A stretch of DNA of 64,000 nucleotides from G965267605 sp965267605. Its GTDB lineage: Bacteria > Bacteroidota > Bacteroidia > Flavobacteriales_E > Vicingaceae. The position numbers were made by a program, and so were the translations under genes. The stretch lies in assembly GCA_965267605.1 (NCBI GenBank), contig OZ254088.1, forward strand, positions 2,728,001-2,792,000. The letters are read 5' to 3'. Positions 35,454-44,765 of this stretch are shown in pieces. Numbering within the stretch: position 1 is the first letter of the stretch; each line of letters begins with the position of its first letter. The notes under the pieces were generated by a model. That model had not been told where the DNA came from. It ran no database searches and worked only from the letters and a program-made list of their open reading frames with translations.

Positions 35454-36713
35454 TTATTCCTGATCTTCGAACTCCTCCTTAAGTATTCTTTTTATATCCT
35501 CGATCGTTTCCTCTTCAAGGTCTGTACGTTTCGCAAGATCTTCATTGGAAACTTCAAGTACACTTCGTGCTGTATCGCAACCGATAGATTTAAGCTCCGT
35601 TAGGATCCAATCTTCGATCTCATCTGCAAATTCAGTCAGATCAACATCATCTAACGTGTCTGCCAATTCACGGTAAACATCAATCTCATATCCAGTAAGT
35701 CTACCAGCTAGCTTGATATTGAATCCTCCCTTACCGATGGCAAGAGAAACCTGATCAGGCTGTAGGTATACTTCTGCACGCTTGTCTTCATCATTGATCT
35801 TGATTGAGGCAATTTTGGCCGGACTCAACGCACGTGAGATATACAGCTGAATGTTTCCTGTGTAGTTGATTACATCAATATTCTCATTCTTCAACTCACG
35901 AACGATACCATGGATACGAGAACCCTTCATACCTACACAAGCTCCAACCGGATCGATCCTGTCGTCATAAGACTCAACGGCAACTTTTGCACGCTCACCT
36001 GGCTCTCTTACGATGTTCTTAATTGTAATAAGGCCATCGAAGATCTCAGGAACTTCCTGCTCAAATAGTCTTTCAAGGAATACCGGTGATGTTCTTGATA
36101 GTGTAATCAGCGGTTTGTTGTTTCTCATCTCAACACCTGCCACAACTGCTCTCAACGTATCACCTTTCTTGAAGTAATCTGTTGGAATCTGCTCGGTTCT
36201 TGGCATGATCAATTCATTGTCATCGTCATCAAGAATGAGGATTTCCTTCTTCCATACCTGATAAACCTCACCTGTTACGATCTGGCCTACCATGTCTTTA
36301 TACTTTTTGTAGATCTCGTCTTTCTCTAGTTCAAGCACCTTAGAAATAAGGTTTTGTCTAAGCGCTTGTACTGCTCTACGGCCGAAATCCAAAAGCTTTA
36401 CTTCTTCAGAAACCTCTTCACCTACTTCAAAATCCGGCTCAATCTTAATCGCATCAGAAAGTGCAATTTCCAAGTTCGGATTGTCTACTTCATCATCCTC
36501 TACGATGTCTCTGTTCCTCCAAATTTCAAGGTCACCTTTATCAACATTGATAATGAAATCGTAGTTATCGTCAGTTCCATAATTCTTGCGAATCATGCTT
36601 CTGAAAACACTTTCCAGAATGTTCATCAACATCGCACGGTCGATGTTCTTAAACTCTTTAAACTCCTGGAACGAGTCCAGCAAATTCATTTCTTCTTCAA
36701 CTACTTTAGCCAT
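35454..36713 (-). CDS. nusA: Transcription termination/antitermination factor NusA
   Basis: A 419-residue RNA polymerase-associated protein. Domains in order: N-terminal NusA domain (LLDSFQEFKEFKNIDRAMLM), S1 domain (GQIVTGEVYQVWKKEILIL), KH1 with PVGACVGMKGSRI, KH2 with SLAIGKGGFNIKLAGRLTGY, and a C-terminal helix-hairpin-helix-like segment (DIKRILKEEFEDQE). It lacks the acidic-repeat domains of the E. coli protein, which is normal for the phylum. It follows rimP by 12 bases and precedes infB by 54, in the usual conserved order. Confidence 0.97.
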   Translation of the reverse strand: MAKVVEEEMNLLDSFQEFKEFKNIDRAMLMNILESVFRSMIRKNYGTDDNYDFIINVDKGDLEIWRNRDIVEDDEVDNPNLEIALSDAIKIEPDFEVGEEVSEEVKLLDFGRRAVQALRQNLISKVLELEKDEIYKKYKDMVGQIVTGEVYQVWKKEILILDDDDNELIMPRTEQIPTDYFKKGDTLRAVVAGVEMRNNKPLITLSRTSPVFLERLFEQEVPEIFDGLITIKNIVREPGERAKVAVESYDDRIDPVGACVGMKGSRIHGIVRELKNENIDVINYTGNIQLYISRALSPAKIASIKINDEDKRAEVYLQPDQVSLAIGKGGFNIKLAGRLTGYEIDVYRELADTLDDVDLTEFADEIEDWILTELKSIGCDTARSVLEVSNEDLAKRTDLEEETIEDIKRILKEEFEDQE

Positions 36714-36725
36714 AACTAAAACGTG

Positions 36726-37154
36726 TTAGAACGATACCAATACCTTGGTTTGTTTAATGTTACTCAGTTTAATTTCAATTTCCTCTTTGCTCTTCTTTGG
36801 TTGAATTCTAATCTGATCCTTCTGCACTTCGAGTAGCTTCCCTTTCATCGAACTGTCATCGTTCATGATAACCTGAAGCTCTCTGCCCACATTCACCTCA
36901 TACTGCTGAAAGACCTTTAAGGGCTTACCAACACCAGGAGATGAAACATTCAACTCAAAATCCTCCGTATCTCTGTCCAGCGAATGTTCAACATGCCTGC
37001 TCACCTTTACACACTGGTTGATTGGCACCCCTCCCTGACCATCTATTTCGATGCTAATGCGGTTCTTGTTACTCACCACAATATCCACCAGAAAGAAGTC
37101 TGTTCCTCGCAGACATTCGTTGACCAGTTCGGTTATTTTCGCTTCGCTGACCAA
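36726..37154 (-). CDS. rimP: Ribosome maturation factor RimP
   Basis: A 142-residue protein that assists 30S subunit assembly. It has the typical N-terminal alpha/beta domain (LVNECLRGTDFFLVDIVVS, INQCVKVSRHVEHSL, FELNVSSPGVGKPLK) and a C-terminal SH3-like domain (KGKLLEVQKDQIRIQP). The start is TTG 37154: an in-frame TGA lies 6 bases upstream and no ATG is available nearby. It is the first gene of rimP-nusA-infB, and a terminator hairpin for the MORN gene lies about 20 bases upstream of the start. Confidence 0.92.
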   Translation of the reverse strand: MVSEAKITELVNECLRGTDFFLVDIVVSNKNRISIEIDGQGGVPINQCVKVSRHVEHSLDRDTEDFELNVSSPGVGKPLKVFQQYEVNVGRELQVIMNDDSSMKGKLLEVQKDQIRIQPKKSKEEIEIKLSNIKQTKVLVSF

Positions 37155-37165
37155 AAATCAAAGCA

Positions 37166-37190
37166 ATAAAAGAGGGGACTCACGTCCCCT
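37166..37190 (-). terminator. Hairpin between the MORN-repeat gene and rimP
   Basis: A 7-base stem AGGGGAC / GTCCCCT (37173-37179 and 37184-37190) with a 4-base loop is followed on the minus strand by CTTTTATT. It probably ends the MORN-repeat transcript that stops at 37215, and it lies just upstream of the rimP start. Confidence 0.6.
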
Positions 37191-37214
37191 TCAACAGCAC
37201 AAATATAGGAATTT

Positions 37215-39023
37215 CTATTTACCAGCGGGCTCTTCCTTGACTTTGACCCCGTTCTTGTAAACCACAGTTCTTTTCACCTCTCCCTGGCGTTTGCCGTAAT
37301 AGATCCATTTGCCGTGTGGTTTGTAGTTCTTATAGTTCTTTACGGCCTGAAGTGTTCCAATCTCGTAGTAACTAACCACCTTACCTTCCTGGCGCCCCTC
37401 CTTGTAGTTGTTCTCGTACATCATATTACCATTGGGGTAATAATAGTACCACGTGCCACTCTGCACTCCCCCTACAAATGAACCGCTCTCTTTGATCTGT
37501 CCGGAATCGTACCACATCGTACGCATACCGTCAAGGAATGTAACCTTATCTGCTTTGAACTTGATGCCCGGAAATGAAGTGGTTTGCTTATTGGCAAAAG
37601 CCTTATCGTATTTCATGGTTTCGGGTGCTGAATACATTTCCGATAACTCCATTTTCCCGTTTGGATACCAGTGCTCCCACAATCCTGTTTTCAGGCCATT
37701 TGCATATTCTCCAACGTAATCTTTCTTGCCATCAGGGAACCATCCTTTCCACACACCATGCAGTTCACCCATGGTGAAGGAACCCTTATCTTTTGCCTTG
37801 CCATCTGAGTACCAAGACAACCACTCTCCATCTTCTCTTCCGTTCTTGAATGACCCTTTGAGGATTACCGTTCCATTCTCGTGTTTTGTCACCCACTCAC
37901 CTGACTTAACCCCATTGGCATAAGGCCCTGTCTTCCAAAGTTCCCCACCAGGATACCAGTATGTCCATGTGCCTGACCTTTTACCTTCGGCAAACGATCC
38001 TTCATATTCTTTCTTGCCCGACTCATGGTAATAGAAAGTCCACTGTCCGTCTTGCTTTCCATTCTTGAAGTTGCCCACAATGTCTTTCTGCCCGTTTTTC
38101 AACCACCAAATCCATTGTCCGTGTTTCTTGCCCTTTTCATAAGAACCTTCGGCACTTAGTTCTCCAGAAACAAACCATTCTTTTGAAGGTCCAGTTTCTT
38201 TACCCTTTGCAAAGGTTACTTCCTTATGCTTATTACCATCCTTGTACCAGTACTCCCAAAGGCCGTGTTTCTTGCCTCTTTTGATCTGACCTTTCAGGTT
38301 CGGCTTGCCAGACTCATAATTGAAGACCCACTCGCCCTCCATGAAGTTGTCTTTGTAGCTACCCTGCGAAGAAATGGAGCCATCCATTCTCCAATTGGTC
38401 CAACCGCCATTCCGCTCACCATTCCTGTATTTTCCCTCTGCTTTCTTCTCGCCTGAAGGATAATGTTCTAACATCCTGCCATTGCCTCCACTAACCATCC
38501 TCTCTCCCTTTGGAGATGTATACTCCATCAAGAAAGGATTGCCTTCTTTGTATTGGGTTGAGGACATCAAGCTGCCATCTGGATAGTAGGTAGTCCACTT
38601 CCCCACTTTTGTGTCTTTGTTGTATTCCTCTGTACTTCGCTTCTTCTCATTGTCGTGGTAGCAAGTCCAGGTGCTGTCTTTGTAACCGTTCTTATGGTAT
38701 CCAACACATGCCAACTTACCGTTCAGGTGCCATGTCTTGAATTCTCCCTGCTTCATACCTCGATCGAAGACGCCTTCCTCCACTTTTACCCCGCCTTCAA
38801 AATTCTGGTACTTTCCGTGGTAGTCCCCCGCTTTGTATGTAACAACCTGTGCGAGTTTCCCTTCCTTATTCCAATACTTCCATTCACCTGATTCCAGACC
38901 ATTCTTAATCAAGCCCTCGGCCCGTTTCTTGCCATCAGGCCATTTCAATACCTCCGTATAGGTTTGAGCAATACCCAAACCAGCTGTCAAAATGAGATAT
39001 GTTGTAAGTATCAGTACGCGCAT
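37215..39023 (-). CDS. Very long exported YwqK/MORN-repeat protein
   Basis: ATG 39023 (MRVLILTTYLILTAGLGIAQ) gives a signal peptide; the frame extends 21 codons further without support. The product is 602 residues. It is built almost entirely of about 20 copies of a 23-24-residue unit of the form G-x-W-x-x-W/Y-y-x-d/n-G-k-x-x-x-x-G-x-y-k-n-G-k, for example GQWTFYYHESGKKEYEGSF and GLWEHWYPNGKMELSEMY. A less regular stretch at about 490-525 interrupts the array. The MORN_2/YwqK family is often labelled antitoxin, but no toxin is present. In this phylum such exported repeats are probably structural or binding scaffolds; function is unknown. Confidence 0.85.
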   Translation of the reverse strand: MRVLILTTYLILTAGLGIAQTYTEVLKWPDGKKRAEGLIKNGLESGEWKYWNKEGKLAQVVTYKAGDYHGKYQNFEGGVKVEEGVFDRGMKQGEFKTWHLNGKLACVGYHKNGYKDSTWTCYHDNEKKRSTEEYNKDTKVGKWTTYYPDGSLMSSTQYKEGNPFLMEYTSPKGERMVSGGNGRMLEHYPSGEKKAEGKYRNGERNGGWTNWRMDGSISSQGSYKDNFMEGEWVFNYESGKPNLKGQIKRGKKHGLWEYWYKDGNKHKEVTFAKGKETGPSKEWFVSGELSAEGSYEKGKKHGQWIWWLKNGQKDIVGNFKNGKQDGQWTFYYHESGKKEYEGSFAEGKRSGTWTYWYPGGELWKTGPYANGVKSGEWVTKHENGTVILKGSFKNGREDGEWLSWYSDGKAKDKGSFTMGELHGVWKGWFPDGKKDYVGEYANGLKTGLWEHWYPNGKMELSEMYSAPETMKYDKAFANKQTTSFPGIKFKADKVTFLDGMRTMWYDSGQIKESGSFVGGVQSGTWYYYYPNGNMMYENNYKEGRQEGKVVSYYEIGTLQAVKNYKNYKPHGKWIYYGKRQGEVKRTVVYKNGVKVKEEPAGK

Positions 39024-39115
39024 GAAACAAATGTATTCTCTCCCTCTATCTGTAAGAATGATGCCATGTTTAATTTTTAACACCACTGTATTAACATTTA
39101 TTATGGGGTGATAGG

Positions 39116-39123
39116 TAATTTTG
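39116..39123 (+). promoter_or_regulatory. Candidate -7 element at the TonB receptor gene
   Basis: TAATTTTG matches TAnnTTTG exactly and ends 5 bases before ATG 39129, so the transcript would start at or within a few bases of the start codon. No TTG -33 element is evident. Confidence 0.4.
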
Positions 39124-39128
39124 CTGTA

Positions 39129-41489
39129 ATGAAAAAGCTTGGGCTGATACTATTGCTAACTGGCCTTGCGGTGTTTGGTTACACCCAGGAGCTTACACAA
39201 ACTGTGCGGGGTGTTGTATTCGACAAACAAACTGAATACCCTTTACCAGCGGCCACAGTAATCATCAAGATAGGAGAAGAAGAGAAGGTATCGCTCGCAG
39301 ACGTGAATGGTAAATTCAAGATCGAGGGCGTTCCTGTTGGAAGAATTGACCTTAGCGCAACCTACCTTGGATACAAGCCTGTACACCTGCGAAACCTTGT
39401 TCTGACTACGGGAAAGGAGTTGGTGTTGAACCTCAAAATGGAGGAAATGGTATTTACTGCAGAGGAATTTGTGGTGAAGGCTGAACGTGACAAGAAGGCT
39501 GTGAACAACAAAATGGCAACCGTGAGTGCCAGGTCTCTCACCATTGAAGAAACCAACCGATATGCGGGCACATTGAATGACCCAGCAAGAATGGCCGCGG
39601 CATTTGCAGGTGTAGCAGTTGCGGGAGACCAGCGAAATGACATTATCATTCGAGGTAACTCGCCATTGGGTGTGCTCTGGAGGCTGGACGGGATCAATAT
39701 TCCCAACCCCAATCACTTTGGAAGTCTTGGAACCACGGGTGGACCAATCTCCATTCTTAACAATAACGTATTAGACAACTCAGACTTCATGACAGGTGCA
39801 TTTCCTGCGGAATATGGTAACGCCATGTCTGGTGCGTTTGATCTACAGTTGCGAAAAGGAAACAACGAACAGCGTGAACACTGGGGTCAGGTTGGTTTCA
39901 ACGGATTTGAATTTGGAACGGAAGGCCCCATTAGCAAGAAATCCGGATCATCTTACCTGGCATCTTATAGATACAGTACACTGGGAGTATTCGATGCATT
40001 AGGCATCAGCTTTAATGTTGGCGGAACCCCACAATACCAGGACCTTACCTTCAAGGTGGATTTTCCAGGTGTGAAGCACGGGAGATTTACTGTGTTTGGG
40101 GTAGGCGGACTCAGTTATATTGAGCTTCTGGAAAGCAATAAGGATACCAACGACTGGTCTTTCGGTGTTGCCGGTGAAGATGCTTACTATGGGAGCAACA
40201 TGGGTGTTGCTGGTGTATCACACACTTACTTCCTGAATGAAAACACGCGCTTGAAAAATTCGATTGCCGTGTCTGGAACTCAGAATACTATTCGCATTGA
40301 TTCTGTAAGCGTGCTCAACAATGACCCCGTACTGAGATATGGGAATGATTCCTACGAAGTTAAATACACGTACACTGGCAGTCTTAACCGTAAATTCAAT
40401 GCGAAGAACACATTAAACGTTGGATGGATCGCAGATTGGTACAACGTGAACTATGCTGACAGCGTCTTCAAACAATGGGGATTCAAAACTCTGACCTCCA
40501 CTAAAGGCGAAGCATTACTACTACAGGGGCACGTTCAATGGCAACATAGATTTAGCGATCTCCTTACACTCAACACAGGGCTTCACTATCAGTATTTTGG
40601 ACTCAATCAAACACAGATTCTTGAACCCCGGGCAGGTCTCAAGTACCAGATGAATGAGCGTAACTTTCTGAGCATTGGGGGTGGACTACACAGTCAGATA
40701 CAACCGTTCTCATTATACTTCTATGAGACCCAGGTTGTTCCGGGAACCTATTACAAAACGAATATCAACCTTGGGTTCTCCAAAAGCGCTCATGGTGTTA
40801 TCAGCTATGATTTCTTCGCATCGGAGAATTTCAGGATAAAAGCCGAAACTTACTACCAGTATTTGTTCGATATACCGGTGGAAAGGAATCCTTCGGTTTT
40901 CTCTGCGGTTAACATTGGCGCTGACTTCGGTATTCCCAACGTTGACAGTCTGGTAAACAATGGGACCGGGTACAACTACGGACTTGAGCTGACGCTTGAG
41001 AAATTCTTCTCCAAGAATTATTACTTCCTGATCACTGGTTCATTATTTGACAGCAAGTTCACTTCGAGCGATGGAATAGAGCGCAACACTGCATTCAATG
41101 GTAATTACACGCTGAACGTGTTGGGAGGTGTTGAGATACCGCTTGCTAAGGAGAACAAAGTTACGATGGTGTTGGACCTCAAAAGTGTGTTGGCCGGTGG
41201 CAAGCGCTACATCCCAATTAATACAACGTTATCCAAACAGTACAATGTTCCTGTATACGAGTGGGATCAAGCGTTTGAGCCTCAATACAAAGAATACCTG
41301 CGCATTGATGCACGCCTGGGCATTCGTGTTAATCACAAGAAAGTAACACAGGAATGGAAGGTGGATGTGCAGAACATATTCAACCGACAAAACGTTTTGT
41401 TAGCCACCTATAGCGAGATTGCCCGTGATGTTGTTACAGAATATCAAATTGGTATTTTCCCCATTGTGCAGTACAAAGTCACTTTCTAA
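39129..41489 (+). CDS. TonB-dependent outer-membrane receptor with carboxypeptidase-like domain
   Basis: ATG 39129 (MKKLGLILLLTGLAVFGYTQ) gives a signal peptide and a 786-residue product; an upstream in-frame ATG at 39108 adds only 7 residues. After the signal comes a CarboxypepD_reg-like domain (about 25-110: VRGVVFDKQTEYPLPAATVI, GYKPVHLRNLVL), a plug domain (ARMAAAFAGVAVAGDQRND, IIIRGNSPLGVLWRLDGINI) and a beta-barrel ending IFPIVQYKVTF. There is no SusD partner, so it is probably not a glycan receptor. Its TAA overlaps the ATG of moeA by one base (TAATG at 41487-41491), so a role linked to molybdenum or another metal is possible but unproven. Confidence 0.9.
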   Translation: MKKLGLILLLTGLAVFGYTQELTQTVRGVVFDKQTEYPLPAATVIIKIGEEEKVSLADVNGKFKIEGVPVGRIDLSATYLGYKPVHLRNLVLTTGKELVLNLKMEEMVFTAEEFVVKAERDKKAVNNKMATVSARSLTIEETNRYAGTLNDPARMAAAFAGVAVAGDQRNDIIIRGNSPLGVLWRLDGINIPNPNHFGSLGTTGGPISILNNNVLDNSDFMTGAFPAEYGNAMSGAFDLQLRKGNNEQREHWGQVGFNGFEFGTEGPISKKSGSSYLASYRYSTLGVFDALGISFNVGGTPQYQDLTFKVDFPGVKHGRFTVFGVGGLSYIELLESNKDTNDWSFGVAGEDAYYGSNMGVAGVSHTYFLNENTRLKNSIAVSGTQNTIRIDSVSVLNNDPVLRYGNDSYEVKYTYTGSLNRKFNAKNTLNVGWIADWYNVNYADSVFKQWGFKTLTSTKGEALLLQGHVQWQHRFSDLLTLNTGLHYQYFGLNQTQILEPRAGLKYQMNERNFLSIGGGLHSQIQPFSLYFYETQVVPGTYYKTNINLGFSKSAHGVISYDFFASENFRIKAETYYQYLFDIPVERNPSVFSAVNIGADFGIPNVDSLVNNGTGYNYGLELTLEKFFSKNYYFLITGSLFDSKFTSSDGIERNTAFNGNYTLNVLGGVEIPLAKENKVTMVLDLKSVLAGGKRYIPINTTLSKQYNVPVYEWDQAFEPQYKEYLRIDARLGIRVNHKKVTQEWKVDVQNIFNRQNVLLATYSEIARDVVTEYQIGIFPIVQYKVTF

Positions 41490-42664
41490 TGATCTCAGTT
41501 GAGCAAGCCAAAGAAATAGTAACCAACCACTTTAGAACAGGTGAGTGCATAACCATGCCTTTGGATCAGTGCGTTGGAATGGTATTGGCCAGCGACATTG
41601 TTTCACCGATCAACATGCCTCCATTTGATCAGTCAGCCATGGATGGGTATGCTATTAATTCGAATGATATTGGACAAGTTCTTCAACTTTCCGGGGAAGC
41701 CGCAGCCGGTTCAAACGCAGAGCTTCTCCTGGAAAGAGGAAATGCTGTAAGAATCTTCACGGGTGGCCCTGTCCCTACAGGTGCAGACACGGTTGTGATG
41801 CAGGAACACGTAACAGTTGAAGGGGATCAGGTTTCTATTGACCCTCAGCCCAAAGCTGGTGTGAACGTTCGATTAACTGGTGAGCAGATCAAGCAGGGTG
41901 AAGTGGTACTTGCTTCTGGCCATATAATTGGAAGTGCTGAAGTGGCATTACTCGCAACTATGGGGTATGGGGAGGTTGAAGTGATCTCGAAACCATCGAT
42001 CGGCATATTGGTTACGGGTAATGAATTGGTAACTCCTGGAGTGGAACTTCCACGTGGCGGAATCTATGAATCCAATTCCTACATGTTGGAAGCACAGCTG
42101 TATTCAGATGGTTACAAGGCAACACGTTATCAAAGGGCTCAGGATACCATGCAGCATACGCAAGCCTGCATTAAGAAAGTACTCGATGGACACGATGTAA
42201 TCCTCATTTGTGGGGGCGTCTCTGTAGGTGACTACGATTTTGTTAGCCAGGCATTGCAGGAATTGGGTGTGGAGCAACTGTTTCATAGGGTTGCTCAGAA
42301 GCCCGGTAAGCCAGTATTCTTTGGACAACTTGGAAAGAAGCTCATATTCGGTTTGCCTGGAAATCCGGCCAGCACTATGGTTTGTTTCTATGAATACGCG
42401 TTGCCCGCCATTCATCATTGGTCTGGTCTTAAAGAGGCTGGGCTTAAGAAGGATACCGTTCGTCTCAAGGAGGATATTCGCCATAAAGGCGGACGTGCAT
42501 TGTTCCTTAAGGCATATTACGATGGTGAAGAAGTACAACCTCTTGACGGTCAGAGCTCAGCGATGATCAGGGCATTCACAGACGCCAATTGCCTAATCTA
42601 CCTTTCAGCTGAGCAGGGATCTGTTGATGCTGGCGAGTTGGTTGAAATTCACCTAATTGGATAG
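41489..42664 (+). CDS. moeA: Molybdopterin molybdenumtransferase MoeA
   Basis: This 391-residue enzyme inserts molybdate into adenylylated molybdopterin. Motifs: MPPFDQSAMDGYAI, the GGPVPTGADTVVMQE block, IGILVTGNEL, the MogA-like domain with ICGGVSVGDYDFV and the glycine-rich FGLPGNPASTMVCF, and a C-terminal domain IV (SSAMIRAFTDANCLIYL). It is complete. It is coupled to the TonB receptor gene upstream and lies 5.3 kb from the main molybdopterin cluster at 47988-51392, from which moeA is otherwise missing. Confidence 0.95.
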   Translation: MISVEQAKEIVTNHFRTGECITMPLDQCVGMVLASDIVSPINMPPFDQSAMDGYAINSNDIGQVLQLSGEAAAGSNAELLLERGNAVRIFTGGPVPTGADTVVMQEHVTVEGDQVSIDPQPKAGVNVRLTGEQIKQGEVVLASGHIIGSAEVALLATMGYGEVEVISKPSIGILVTGNELVTPGVELPRGGIYESNSYMLEAQLYSDGYKATRYQRAQDTMQHTQACIKKVLDGHDVILICGGVSVGDYDFVSQALQELGVEQLFHRVAQKPGKPVFFGQLGKKLIFGLPGNPASTMVCFYEYALPAIHHWSGLKEAGLKKDTVRLKEDIRHKGGRALFLKAYYDGEEVQPLDGQSSAMIRAFTDANCLIYLSAEQGSVDAGELVEIHLIG

Positions 42665-42704
42665 CACGCCTGCGTTCACTATCTTGTTCCAATAACCTAC
42701 AACT

Positions 42705-44750
42705 ATGAAAAAACCGATCGCAAGTGTTTACGCGTTAGCGTTCATCTTGGTGGCATGTGGAGGCGATGAAGAACCTGCCAATGACACACCGGAAAAGGAA
42801 GCAGTAAGTGGAGTGGCATTGGAGAATTTCGACAATGGGGTGAAACCCAATGACGACTTCAACATGTACGTGAATGGAACGTGGATTGAGAACAATCCGG
42901 TACCAGAATCAAAATCAAGGTGGGGTTCCTTCAATGAAGTTCATGAGCGAAACAATGAGATTTTGCACGGTATCCTTGAGCGTTGTGCTAAGGAAAAAGG
43001 AGAAAAGGGATCGGAGATTCAGCAGATTGGAGACTTCTATAGAACTGCAATGGATTCAGCCAAACTGGAAGCGGACGGCATCAAGCCTGTGATGAAGTAT
43101 CTGGAAATGATACAAAGCGTTGAATCCAAAGATGAGTTGGCAAAAGTACTTTGCGAACTGCATAAAAATGGCTTGCATTCATTCATTGGATTCGGATACG
43201 GACCAGACCTAAAGAATCGAGAAGTGAAAAGTGCAGAGTTTGATGTTGGCCGAACGGGGCTGCCTAATCGTGCCTATTACGAAGGTACGGGCCCGCAATA
43301 TGAACGGTACCAGGACGAGTATCGAAAGCACATGGCCCGACTTTTCGAAATAGTAGGTATCGAAGACGGAGCAGCGAAAGCCGAGAAAATGTACGCCATG
43401 GAAAAGGAACTGGTGCTTTCTACACTCACACCTGTAGAGCGCAGAAACCCGGCTAACCTTTACAACAAGATGTCATACGATGACTTTAAGGCTGTTGCAC
43501 CCTCGTTCAATTGGGATGGATATATTGAAAGTACTGGTTCAGAAAAACCCGATACATTGATCTGTTCTCAGCCGGCATACTACAAGACGTTCGGTGAGGT
43601 TTGGGCGAAAACAGACATCCAGGTTCTTAAAGACTATTTGCAATTCTTTGTTGTTGCCAATGCCTCCAACTATCTGAATAGTGAATTGGAGCAAGCGCAT
43701 TTTGAATTCTTTGGCAAAGTGCTTCAGGGACAGAAAAAAATGGATCCAAGATGGAAGCGTGTGCTGGGCATTATGAACCGCCAGATGGGATTTGTACTGG
43801 GTAAGGAATTCGTGAAGGAAGCATTTACAGAAGACTCCAAGCAGCGTATCAACTCGTTCATCGATAACCTTCAGGAGGTCTTCAGATCTAGACTTGATGA
43901 ACTTGCCTGGATGGGACCGGAAACAAAGGAGAAGGCACTGGAGAAATTAAACGCTTTCAACAGAAAGATAGGTTACCCCGACAAGTGGGAAGATTATTCT
44001 AAAATGAACATCGGAACGGAATCTTATCTGGAGAATTTCTATTCATCAAACCGATTCCGGTACGAGAAAATGATTGCAGAGCGCAAGGATCCAATCGACA
44101 AATCACGATGGGGTATGCCACCACAAACGGTGAACGCATACTACAATCCAATTCTCAATGAAATTGTGTTCCCTGCGGGTATACTTCAGCCACCATTCTT
44201 CTATCCTGATGCTGAAGATGCGATCAACTACGGATCGATTGGTGGTGTAATTGGCCATGAGTTCCTGCACGGATTTGACGATCAGGGAAGTAAGTTCAAC
44301 GCACTTGGACAGCTTAACGATTGGTGGACTCCAGACGACAGGGCCAAATTTACAGAGCGAACGGATAAGCTTGTTTATCAATTTGGTCAATTCCGTGTAT
44401 TGGATAGCCTGCCGGTAAACGGTGCGCTTACGTTAGGAGAGAACATTGCCGACCTGGGTGGACTAACGATGAGCTATCTGGCATTGCAGAAGTACATTCA
44501 GAAAAATGGCAATGACACCATTGATGGATTCTCTGCCGAGCAAAGATTCTTTATTGGTTGGGCTCAGGCGTGGAGGGCGAACAGCACGGACGATGCACTT
44601 AGAAGATTGGTGCTCACCGATCCTCACGCTCCGCCAAGATTCAGAATCAACGGTCCGCTATCTAACATGCCGCAGTTCCATGCTGCATTTGGCACACAGG
44701 AAGGGGATCCAATGTACAGACCCGACAGTGTAAGGGTTAAGATCTGGTAA
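42705..44750 (+). CDS. pepO: M13-family metallopeptidase, lipoprotein
   Basis: A 681-residue neprilysin-like zinc endopeptidase. The signal ends in a lipobox with Cys18 (AFILVAC), followed by GGDEEPAND, an acidic stretch that in Bacteroidota can act as a surface-export signal (inference). The zinc site is HEFLH (His518, Glu519, His522) in IGHEFLHGFDDQG, with the third ligand Glu579 in ENIADLGGL; NAYYNPILNEIVFPAGILQP is the substrate-binding strand, and the C-terminus has PEFH-like SNMPQFHAAFG and a final VKIW. All catalytic elements are present. It shares a bidirectional terminator with the converging arsenosugar operon. Confidence 0.94.
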   Translation: MKKPIASVYALAFILVACGGDEEPANDTPEKEAVSGVALENFDNGVKPNDDFNMYVNGTWIENNPVPESKSRWGSFNEVHERNNEILHGILERCAKEKGEKGSEIQQIGDFYRTAMDSAKLEADGIKPVMKYLEMIQSVESKDELAKVLCELHKNGLHSFIGFGYGPDLKNREVKSAEFDVGRTGLPNRAYYEGTGPQYERYQDEYRKHMARLFEIVGIEDGAAKAEKMYAMEKELVLSTLTPVERRNPANLYNKMSYDDFKAVAPSFNWDGYIESTGSEKPDTLICSQPAYYKTFGEVWAKTDIQVLKDYLQFFVVANASNYLNSELEQAHFEFFGKVLQGQKKMDPRWKRVLGIMNRQMGFVLGKEFVKEAFTEDSKQRINSFIDNLQEVFRSRLDELAWMGPETKEKALEKLNAFNRKIGYPDKWEDYSKMNIGTESYLENFYSSNRFRYEKMIAERKDPIDKSRWGMPPQTVNAYYNPILNEIVFPAGILQPPFFYPDAEDAINYGSIGGVIGHEFLHGFDDQGSKFNALGQLNDWWTPDDRAKFTERTDKLVYQFGQFRVLDSLPVNGALTLGENIADLGGLTMSYLALQKYIQKNGNDTIDGFSAEQRFFIGWAQAWRANSTDDALRRLVLTDPHAPPRFRINGPLSNMPQFHAAFGTQEGDPMYRPDSVRVKIW

Positions 44751-44765
44751 AAGACTGGTAAAAGA

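Noticed and set aside
37215..39023. Toxin-antitoxin system suggested by the YwqK family name
   Set aside because: No toxin gene is adjacent on either side; the neighbours are rimP and a TonB receptor.
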